From positions 1 through 20,097 of the forward strand of contig JAYSQA010000087.1 of the NCBI GenBank assembly GCA_043721775.1: 20,097 nt of DNA, written 5' to 3'. Both the position numbers and the translations under genes were made by a program. The DNA is from Stagnihabitans sp043721775. GTDB taxonomy: Bacteria > Pseudomonadota > Alphaproteobacteria > Rhodobacterales > Rhodobacteraceae. Under the pieces are notes generated by a model. That model was not told the origin of the DNA, did not search any database, and worked only from the letters and a program-made list of their open reading frames with translations. Positions 1 to 5,579 of this stretch are shown here, piece after piece (within the stretch, counting starts at the first letter, position 1; each line of letters starts with the position of its first letter).

Positions 1-332
1 TCATCCATTCCGGGGCTTACGCGGCCCCACTGGGGCCACGGTCCCCTCCATATGTTCAAAACCGAAGTCATCAACCAGATCGGCCCCCCCAATAAATGCA
101 TGGAAATCGATGCGCGAGTTGGATCGGAAACCCTCAAATGGCTCGACTGGTATAACAACCCCTCGCAGGTTCACTCGAACCTGTGGCGTTCACCTGCTCG
201 ACCTCCTCGGCCCCATCGGATACATCCCGCCCGCACAAGCAGAGGAGGCGTGTCTCATGCAAACCTGAACTCAATCGATATGGTCGCCTGGTCGTTGAAC
301 AAACCACCCTCCGGTAAAGCCGGGGCGGTTCA
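1..332 (+). mobile_element. 3' remnant of an IS3-family insertion sequence
   Basis: This is the decayed tail of an IS3-type orfB transposase plus the right end of the element. The frame from 52 reads FKTEVINQIGP and then ETLKWLDWYNN, which matches the usual end of the DDE integrase core. It is then frameshifted: the segment at about 191-268 reads LLDLLGPIGYIPPAQAEEA in the next frame, and the first frame resumes at 259 with ANLNSIDMVA, the usual C-terminus. The expected stop after MVA is TGG here, so reading continues. The element ends at 332 with a terminus reading CCGGTAAAGCCGGGGCGGTTCA shortened on either side; the final CA fits the TG...CA ends of IS3 elements. At least two frameshifts make it inactive. 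The left end is outside the window. The family call rests on remembered motif patterns, not on a search. Confidence 0.75.
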
Positions 333-1407
333 TACTGATTATCCCAGCTATCTCTTGGAACCGGCAAACCGCCTTTGTGAACCGGCGGGCGCCGCAAACA
401 TCATCACCGTCGGTGCCTTGGCGCAGGGTACCGGACTCGGAGCAAGACACGCCCGTGATGCTCATGCCCGGGCAATCCCCAATGCGTTGGAGCCATCGCC
501 ATTCTCCAGGTCAGGACCTGGAGCGGGCGGGATACGAAAGCCAGATTTCGTCGATATCGGTGGTACGCTTGTTTTTGATGCGCCGTCGGCCAGCCTTCAG
601 GGGGCTCCGATGTTTCCGGAAGCCGGGATTATAACTCTTAATCACGAGTTTCTACGCCAGCTTCTCACCAGCGGAAACGGTACCTCCTATGCGGCGCCAA
701 TGCTTGCGAACAAAGCGGCCAATCTCTTGCGGCGCTTCCCATGGGCCACCTCTAATCTGATCCGGGCGTTGCTGGCTGGCGCGGCCGCGCTGCCAGAGCC
801 TTCTGCATTTGCCCTTCGAGAATTTGATGAGGATGCAAAAGCCCGGATATGCGGGAACGGTCTGGTAGGCACTCTGCGTGCAGCCTATTCGGACGATCAT
901 CGGGTTGTGCTTTTTGCCCAAGAGCGCTTAGGGATTAATGAGTTCGCAGTATATCGGGTGCCTATTCCTGCGGAGTTTCAGACCAACGGACGGCGTACGA
1001 TCAGGGTATCACTCGCTTTCGATCCGCCCGTCCGAAGGACTCGCGCCGAATATATCGGAACCAAAATGAACGTCCGTCTCCTGCAGGGATGTGAAGTCGA
1101 AGAGGTGTTTGAACATTTTCGGGCCCGCAACGAAGAGGAGGGCGACCCGCCCGACATCCCCAACCGGTTCAAATGCAAGCTTGAACCCGGACCCAATCGA
1201 CGGGATGGCAACACCCTGCAGGCCGCGGCAAAAAGTTTTGAGCGCGATACCACCGCATATGGCGATGAATATTACCTCGTTGTGCGCTGTATTGGCGGCT
1301 GGGCCGAGGAGCAGGAGGTTGGCCAGAACTTTGCTGTGACGGTGGAACTTGAACACCAGCCGGAGACGCAGCTCTACGCGCGGTTGCGGCAACGGATACG
1401 GGTTTGA
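52..1407 (+). pseudogene. IS-truncated S8 (subtilisin-like) serine peptidase, C-terminal part
   Basis: Residues 1 to about 93 of this 451-aa frame come from the IS3 remnant. Subtilase sequence starts at about residue 95 (nucleotide 333). Visible S8 features are the stretch NIITVGALAQGTGL (116-129), FSRSGPG (151-157), KPDFVDIGG (163-171) and the catalytic-serine motif GNGTSYAAP with Ser212. The catalytic Asp and His blocks, which lie N-terminal to these, are missing, so no active protease can come from this frame. After the catalytic domain follow roughly 170 residues of probable beta-rich C-terminal domain that I cannot name. The gene's 5' half should lie to the left of the IS if only an insertion occurred. 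Large S8 peptidases of this type often sit beside an AAA ATPase gene in accessory islands; no partner is visible here. Confidence 0.75.
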
Positions 1408-1611
1408 ACAGCTCTCAGGGCGCACCCGCCCTTGAGTGCAGACTCGCTTCCCGCCCGTTGCGGCGATCGGCAGCAGGCTTCACACCATCATTCAGCCTCT
1501 GCCCGAGGTGCACAATTGTGCCCATCTCGAATCGCGACAGGCAGCCAAGTCCGGTGCCATCATATGTCCGCAGTGAATCGCTGCCTCTCTTTGAAATTGT
1601 AGATCTGTGAA

Positions 1612-1677
1612 ACGGGCCGGGCTTGACCGCGCGGTCGAGGCGTCTGACGCTTCCCGCTGCGCAATTGCCCGGCCCGT
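1612..1677 (-). terminator. Large branched hairpin directly after the holin gene, possible terminator
   Basis: ACGGGCCGGGC (1612-1622) and GCCCGGCCCGT (1667-1677) form a perfect 11-bp stem that can be extended by about three A-T pairs past one bulged base. Inside it sit a self-complementary GACCGCGCGGTC (1625-1636) and a five-pair stem AGGCG/CGCTT with a five-base loop (about 1638-1652). On the minus strand the structure begins four bases after the holin stop codon and ends in GTTTCAC. This fits a terminator closing the phage lysis genes, but the U-run is short and the loop is branched, so another structural role is possible. The rest of the gap from 1408 to 1680 shows no convincing gene. Confidence 0.45.
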
Positions 1678-1680
1678 CTT

Positions 1681-1881
1681 TCACCTGCGCGCCCGCGCCT
1701 GTTCGCGCAGGTCAGCATAGTCGCGTTTGTCAGCAACCGACCAAATGACTGACCCGATGGTGAGAAGCGCGCCGATCACCGGTTCCATGTCGGAGGCCTG
1801 GACATAGCCCTTGGCGACCAAGGCGGTGCCCGCGACAGTCAGGATTTGCCGGATCAGGGCGAGGATTGCAGGTTTCAGCAT
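1681..1881 (-). CDS. Small phage holin (Pam3-gp28-like)
   Basis: A 66-aa protein starting MLKPAILALIRQIL. It has a first hydrophobic stretch at about residues 4-20 and a second at about 33-52 (PVIGALLTIGSVIWSVADK), then a charged tail ending in EQARARR. The layout of two hydrophobic segments and a basic tail, placed after a peptidoglycan hydrolase, fits a holin that opens the inner membrane at lysis; the LIRQILTVAGTALVAKG pattern resembles the Pam3-gp28 putative holin family. A start eight codons upstream (1905) is open, but the ATG at 1881 is preceded by AGGAGA at good spacing, so I use it. It follows the truncated hydrolase by 13 bases. It looks intact, although the surrounding prophage is degraded. 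Confidence 0.65.
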   Translation of the reverse strand: MLKPAILALIRQILTVAGTALVAKGYVQASDMEPVIGALLTIGSVIWSVADKRDYADLREQARARR

Positions 1882-1894
1882 GGTTTTCTCCTGT

Positions 1895-2341
1895 TCAGAT
1901 TTCATTGGTGGTTGCGAGAAATTCGCCGGTTTTCATGGTCGGCAGGCGCTGCAGGCGGGGCGGCCAGGTTGCGGGCCAGCGCGCGCCGAGCAGGCGGGAC
2001 TTGGCGATGCGGGCGATGGTGACGGCATCGGATTGGTTGCCGCCCAATACGTAGAAATGCGCGTCGTCCTGGCCGATGGCGAAGCCGACATGACCGCCGG
2101 AACCGCGTTTGAAGATCAGCACGGCGCCCGTGATGGGCTGCACCACTTGCCCGAACAGCAGCCAGTTGCGTGCCCAGTAGGGATTGGTGCCCAGCGCGCC
2201 GAGCAGCGGCTCATCGGGCAGGCTCATGCGGATGCAGGTTTCGACGAAATCGCCGCACCACGGGTTCTGAGGCCTTGCCTTACTCGATCCTTCCCCCGTC
2301 GCTGCCCGGCATGTTCGATGTGCCGGGCAGCAACCCCACAA
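1895..2341 (-). pseudogene. 5'-truncated phage peptidoglycan hydrolase (TIGR02594 / NlpC-CHAP type)
   Basis: The frame contains NPWCGDFVETC with the presumed catalytic Cys, then GSGGHVGFAIGQD with the His, and YVLGGNQSDAVTIARI. These are the ordered motifs of the TIGR02594 family of papain-like cell-wall hydrolases found in phage lysis modules. The normal N-terminal lead of some 40-50 residues is missing. Upstream of about 2280 the frame reads unrelated sequence through a perfect hairpin, and the only initiator is a TTG without a ribosome binding site. The first in-frame ATG lies after the catalytic Cys. I therefore call it a deletion remnant whose junction is near 2275-2285. In an intact phage the product would cut peptide bonds in host peptidoglycan once the holin lets it out or exposes its substrate. 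Confidence 0.65.
2302..2330. repeat. Perfect inverted repeat (10-bp arms, 9-base loop)
   Basis: CTGCCCGGCA (2302-2311) and TGCCGGGCAG (2321-2330) flank TGTTCGATG. It lies between two truncated phage genes, inside the non-homologous 5' extension of the hydrolase frame. It may be a former terminator carried to the deletion junction. There is no clear U-run on either side. Confidence 0.6.
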
Positions 2342-2343
2342 TG

Positions 2344-2499
2344 TCAGCAGAGCCGAGGAAAGCTATAAGACAAGGCTTTGCGGGTCACGGTGGCCGCGAT
2401 GGCGAGACTGCCGCCCATCAGCGCGGTGATGGCGGCGGTCAGGCCGTGGTCGCGGAAGGCTTGGGCGACGCCTTCAAGGAAGGTTGGTGGTTCGGTCAT
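2344..2499 (-). pseudogene. Truncated small membrane protein of the phage lysis/tail region
   Basis: The product is 51 aa and starts MTEPPTFLEGVAQAFRDHG. A hydrophobic segment follows at about residues 20-37 (LTAAITALMGGSLAIAA), then TRKAL and an abrupt tail SYSFPRLC. The layout (short amphipathic lead, one membrane helix, basic residues) resembles small holin- or spanin-like proteins near tail genes in Rhodobacter-type prophages, which usually continue as a charged coiled coil. That part is missing here, so I suspect the 3' end was lost in the same deletion that removed the start of the hydrolase. The ATG at 2499 lacks a good ribosome binding site. An upstream start at 2556 is open but would overlap the preceding stub. 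Family assignment is uncertain. Confidence 0.4.
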
Positions 2500-2542
2500 G
2501 ATGGGGCTTTCAAAGGTGGGGAACTGTGGCGCGACACGGAAT

Positions 2543-2713
2543 TTACGGTGCCACATAGAACGTCGCGCTGATCCGCCAGATCACGCTGGTGGTCAGGGGG
2601 GCTGCGATGGTCGTGGCGGTGTTCTGCGCCGAGGCCACCTGCGTGCGCCGCTCCGGCCCGCCATGCGCACCCCGGCTGATGTTGTCCGGAAACCTGATCT
2701 CGTGAAACGCCAT
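2543..2713 (-). pseudogene. Stub of a DUF2460 (TIGR02217-type) tail protein
   Basis: A 56-aa frame starting MAFHEIRFPDNISRGAHGG and PERRTQV, which is the N-terminal signature of DUF2460/TIGR02217 proteins. These follow the tape-measure gene in gene transfer agents and lambdoid-like Rhodobacter prophages. The family is about 200 aa, so only the first 25-30 residues remain. The last 25 residues (NTATTIAAPLTTSVIWRISATFYVAP shortened to NTATTIA...TFYVAP) look like the end of another structural protein. The start is well defined: its ATG overlaps the tape-measure stop as TGATG, with GGAGGGG just upstream. This suggests one internal deletion that removed most of the distal tail genes, although a small genuine gene cannot be excluded. 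Confidence 0.55.
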
Positions 2714-4257
2714 CACATGCCCCTCCGCCCAAGCGACACGGCGCGGGCGATGTCCGATGCGACCTGCGTGCGCGACTGGCGGAAGCTTTCGGCGTCGCGG
2801 GTCTGGATGGTGATGCTGACGTTGCCAGCCGCGCCGTAGCCTGCGGTTTCCCGGCGTGAGAGGACGCGCTCACCCTTCTGCAGGATGGCGGGCACTTCGT
2901 CGGGCCTTAGACCGGCAAACCCACCCGAATGCATCCGGGGTGCCCCGGCGAAGGCCATGACCGGCACCGCCCGCATCGGAGCAAAGCCGCCGACCATGCC
3001 GCCAGAATGCATCACCGGGGCGGCCACGGCAGCGGGGGCGAACAAACCACCCATTGCGGCCCCCAGCACGCCATCCAGCGCCGAGGCACCGTCCGTTCCT
3101 GCGCTGGTCATTGCGTCCGACAGCGCCTGCCAGCTGGCGAGGGGCCGGGTTGCGGCGTCGGTCAACATGCCCGACGCTTCGGTATAGGCTGCAGACCGAT
3201 CCCGCGCATCGCTGGCCATGGTGCCAAGTCCAAGGTCTGGCGCTTCCAGATAGGTTTGGCCCATCGCCGCGTTGAACGCATCGGCTGCGGCGGCTCCGGC
3301 AGCGGTCGCAGCGCCTTCAAACGGATTGTCCACTCGGCCCAGTGTGACCGGCACGATGGTGCCGATCTGAATGCCGCCTTCGCCGGTGGCCCAATCGGGC
3401 AGCAAGGCCAAGGCTGCGTTCAAGCCATTGATGAAGGTATTGATCCGGGTGACGACGCCATTCAGCATTGCCTCGACGCCGCCGATCAACCCGTTCGCCG
3501 CCTGAAACGCGAAATCGCCAATCGCCGACGGCAGGGCGGACCAGATCGCCTTGACTGCATCAAACGCCCCCTGAAACACCCCGGTTGCGGAATTGCCGAA
3601 GCCCACCACCGCCACCAGCGCGCCTTGCATGGTATCAGCCACGGTGGCGGTGATGCCATACCAGCTGGCACGCAGGCTGGCGACAACGGCATCCACGCCA
3701 AGGCCGATCCGGTCCCAGACCTCGCGGGCCAGATCCTTCAGGAGGCCGAGTGCCGCGCCAAAGCCACCGGCCCCCTCGACCAATTTGGAGAGCTGATAGA
3801 CCAGTTCCCCCGCGCCGACGATCAGCGCGCCGATGCCGGTGCGGATCAGCGCGCTGCGCAGGATCACCAGTGCGGTGGCGAGGCGGCGCACGCCCAGCGC
3901 CGCTGCCGCCGTTGCTGCCACCCAGCGCCCGGCGACGAGGCTGGCGAATACCGACGTGATGCTGGAAATCCGCCCGATGTTGTCGCCGAGAAAGCGGATG
4001 CTGGTCTGGAACGCCCCACCCGCCCGCGTGGCATCGGCCAGTGCATTGGCCACGACCTCCAGCGCCGGGGCGACGGCGACCGTCAACTGGTTGGTCAGGC
4101 CGAGCCAGACCAGACCCTGCCTGCCTGCGGCATCGCCAGCGGTGCGGATCTGATCAGTGTCCTGATCGGACACCCTCGCACGCATCCCGGACCACAAAAT
4201 CAACCGGATCGATGGGCTGATGCCATGGAAGGCCCAATACCCGCGTCCCCCCCCCAT
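2713..4257 (-). pseudogene. 5'-truncated phage tail tape-measure protein
   Basis: The 514-aa frame is Ala/Gly-rich, with several long hydrophobic helices at about residues 95-160 and 190-240, as in tape-measure proteins that span the tail tube and set its length. The C-terminus carries the typical HSGG repeats (MHSGGMVGGFAPM, MHSGGFAGL) followed by PDEVPAILQKGERVLSRRE, common to many tape-measure proteins. Family-like sequence begins only at about residue 28 (DQDTDQIRTAGDAAGRQG). The first 25 residues start at an ATG formed next to a run of nine C's (4247-4255) and look like foreign sequence. Relatives are usually far longer, so the N-terminal half is missing. It ends in the TGATG overlap with the DUF2460 stub. 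Confidence 0.65.
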
Positions 4258-4422
4258 CGCTTACGGTCTATCCCCTGAAAACAAAGAAAAATCCGGTCGC
4301 AGCCGGGTCGGGAGACACTTTCCTTAAGGGCAAGTGGCGCAGGGAACCGGACTGGGGTCGGACCGACTCTGGGGCGTAACATATTGAATTATATTGATGG
4401 GATATTTCAACATGCGTTTTCA

Positions 4423-4515
4423 GGGTAGGCCCTGAAGAAGCCACAGCAGGAACCGAATGGAAAGCATCACCGCCATGCGAATGATCTCGGGCCTCGTAAA
4501 TGATTTCGGGGCTCG
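4423..4515 (-). mobile_element. Possible IS6-family transposase fragment
   Basis: On the minus strand this reads PEIIRMAVMLSIRFLL, close to the N-terminal block of IS6-family transposases as I remember it (PEIIRLAVMLYIRFPLSLR). The similarity fades after about 20 residues and the frame stops at 4420. No start codon or IS6 terminal repeat in the right orientation is visible. It is therefore at best a short relic, consistent with the rearranged surroundings. The evidence is a short remembered motif only. Confidence 0.35.
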
Positions 4516-4692
4516 CAGCGGAAGGGACTGTTGTTTTGCCTGCAAAATGCTAAGCAGCGGTGTTGCGGGATTCACGGCTGTTTCATCTGATAGCGCCGCG
4601 GCACAGCCAACCCTGCACGACCAGCAGTCGCGGCGACGCCTCTGTCCGTCCGACACAGGACAATAGACAATAACCGACGCCCTCGTTACTCA

Positions 4693-4709
4693 CCTTGAAA
4701 TCTTCAAGG
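4693..4709. promoter_or_regulatory. 17-bp palindrome over the regulator's ribosome binding site (candidate operator)
   Basis: CCTTGAA-ATC-TTCAAGG is a perfect inverted repeat with 7-bp arms. Its right arm merges with AAGGGAG, the likely ribosome binding site of the MarR-type gene at 4721. MarR-family dimers bind palindromes of about this length, so autoregulation is plausible. In RNA, a hairpin could also hide the ribosome binding site. Neither role is shown. Confidence 0.4.
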
Positions 4710-4720
4710 GAGATCGGTGG

Positions 4721-5245
4721 ATGGAAGCCAAGACAAACGATTTCAGCGGGCCGATCGTGTCGTCGGCCCATCTCGCGGCCGGGGCGATGCCTGCCCTGTC
4801 CGAGTTCGAATTCAGCGCCATTATGATTTCCCATGCGTTCGACCGCTGGATCGTGCGCTGCATCGCTGCCGCCGGTGTTTCGGACATGTCGCCTGTCGAT
4901 GTCATGGTGCTACATACCGTCCACCACCGCAGCAAGGCCAAGCGTCTGGCCGATATCTGTCTTGTCCTTAACATCGAGGACACGCATGTGGTCAGTTATG
5001 CCATCAAGAAACTTGTGCGGCTGAAATTGGTGTCCAGCCGCATGCGGGGCAAGGAAAAGCTGATCGAGACGACCGAAGAGGGCGCCAGCGTCTGCCAGCG
5101 ATACCATGAAATCCGCGAAGCGCTGCTGGTGCAGTCTGTCGAGACGATGGGGGTGGATCAACCGGCACTGTCCAGAATCGCCACCCAGATGAGGGTCATT
5201 TCGGGGCACTACGATCAGGCCGCGCGGTCAGCGGCCTCGCTGTAA
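4721..5245 (+). CDS. MarR-family winged-helix transcriptional regulator (COG5631-like)
   Basis: The product is 174 aa. Residues 28-65 form the helical dimerisation lead (EFSAIMISHAFDRWIVRCIAAAGV). Residues 56-125 form the winged helix: SPVDVMVLHTV, KRLADICLVLNIEDTHVVSYAIKKLVRLKLV with the recognition helix near 86-101, then the wing ending KLIETTEEG. C-terminal helices follow. This pattern fits the COG5631 subgroup of MarR-like proteins common in Rhodobacterales. The start is supported by AAGGGAG eight bases upstream. It lies just ahead of, and on the same strand as, the pyroglutamyl-peptide cluster and probably controls it; the ligand is unknown. Its 3' end is tandemly duplicated just past the stop. 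Confidence 0.8.
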   Translation: MEAKTNDFSGPIVSSAHLAAGAMPALSEFEFSAIMISHAFDRWIVRCIAAAGVSDMSPVDVMVLHTVHHRSKAKRLADICLVLNIEDTHVVSYAIKKLVRLKLVSSRMRGKEKLIETTEEGASVCQRYHEIREALLVQSVETMGVDQPALSRIATQMRVISGHYDQAARSAASL

Positions 5246-5277
5246 AAGGCGGTCAGCGGCCTCGCTGTAAAAGGCGG
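5224..5277. repeat. 25-bp tandem duplication of the regulator gene's 3' end
   Basis: A 25-bp unit starting GCGGTCAGCGGCCTCGCTGT occurs twice in a row (5224-5248 and 5249-5273), with four further matching bases. The unit contains the last codons and the TAA stop, so the gene end is duplicated without changing the protein. Confidence 0.9.
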
Positions 5278-5307
5278 CGCCCGCCGGCCATTTCACGGGC
5301 CATTCCA

Positions 5308-5337
5308 CGGGCGCGCGGCGTCCGGGCGCCCGGCTTT
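5308..5337 (+). terminator. GC-rich hairpin after the regulator gene, candidate terminator
   Basis: CGGGCGC (5308-5314) pairs with GCGCCCG (5326-5332) across an 11-base loop and is followed by GCTTTG. An overlapping alternative is the 12-bp self-complementary CCGGGCGCCCGG (5322-5333). The T-run is only three bases, so termination is possible but weakly supported. Confidence 0.35.
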
Positions 5338-5374
5338 GCATAAAATTTAATCGACGCTATTCGATGACGATTCA

Positions 5375-5420
5375 TTGACGTCTTGTCGATGAAAACCGTA
5401 GACTCGTTGTACACCGGTGT
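5375..5420 (+). promoter_or_regulatory. Candidate promoter and palindromic operator of the dpp-pcp-pxp operon
   Basis: TTGACG (5375-5380) and TAGACT (5399-5404) are separated by 18 bases and match the sigma-70 consensus at five and four positions. The perfect palindrome ACACCGGTGT (5411-5420) lies where transcription would start, a usual repressor site. It does not resemble the palindrome before the regulator gene, so the two need not bind the same protein. Confidence 0.3.
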
Positions 5421-5579
5421 TATCATCGTGCAGCGCTGGCATTCGCGTCGTCGCCTTGGACGTCCGATAGCAGCGTGATGGGTTTTGATATTTGAGTTGT
5501 GCCGGTGACTTATTCGTCGGCGCAAGGTGATGGGCAACGTTCCGAAGCCAATGGCGATTCGGCGATTTGGGAGAACGCG

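Larger units (their letters stand above)
4258..4720. other. Gap between prophage remnant and regulator gene
   Basis: I see no convincing intact gene in these 463 bases. It holds a 7-bp inverted repeat TTCAGGG/CCCTGAA with a four-base loop (4419-4436), a possible IS6-type transposase fragment on the minus strand and an AT-rich patch at about 4380-4410. The regulator's leader palindrome lies at the right end. The prophage/host boundary probably falls here. I found no att-like direct repeat shared with 1408-1680. Confidence 0.5.
5246..5579. other. Regulatory gap ahead of the peptide transporter operon
   Basis: These 334 bases contain no convincing gene. From left to right they hold the second copy of the 25-bp repeat, a 12-bp imperfect tandem repeat (GGCCATTTCACG / GGCCATTCCACG, 5286-5309), a GC-rich hairpin, an AT-rich stretch (5340-5352), a candidate promoter with a palindrome, and the binding-protein ribosome binding site GGGAGA (5569-5574). 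The frame upstream of 5580 is open back to 5499, but it lacks a signal sequence and a ribosome binding site. Confidence 0.6.

Noticed and set aside
1404..1684. Small open frames on both strands between the subtilase and the holin
   Set aside because: There is no ribosome binding site or known motif, and the frames cross the branched hairpin; I treat the stretch as non-coding.
2929..4278. Long plus-strand open frame (449 aa) opposite the tape-measure gene
   Set aside because: It is His/Gly/Arg-rich with no recognisable motif, and the minus strand carries clear tape-measure features; it is a GC-rich shadow frame.
4330..4370. Possible tRNA 3' end or att site on the minus strand (GGTTCCCTGCGCCAC)
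   Set aside because: It lacks the TTCRA T-loop and no upstream cloverleaf arms can be drawn. No matching repeat was seen at the other prophage side.
4523..4540. Sequence resembling an IS6 terminal repeat (GGGACTGTTG...)
   Set aside because: The match is partial and it points away from the possible transposase fragment, so it cannot be that element's end.
5499..5579. Upstream start for the binding-protein gene
   Set aside because: The extra 27 residues are polar and would mask the signal peptide. ATG 5580 has a good ribosome binding site.
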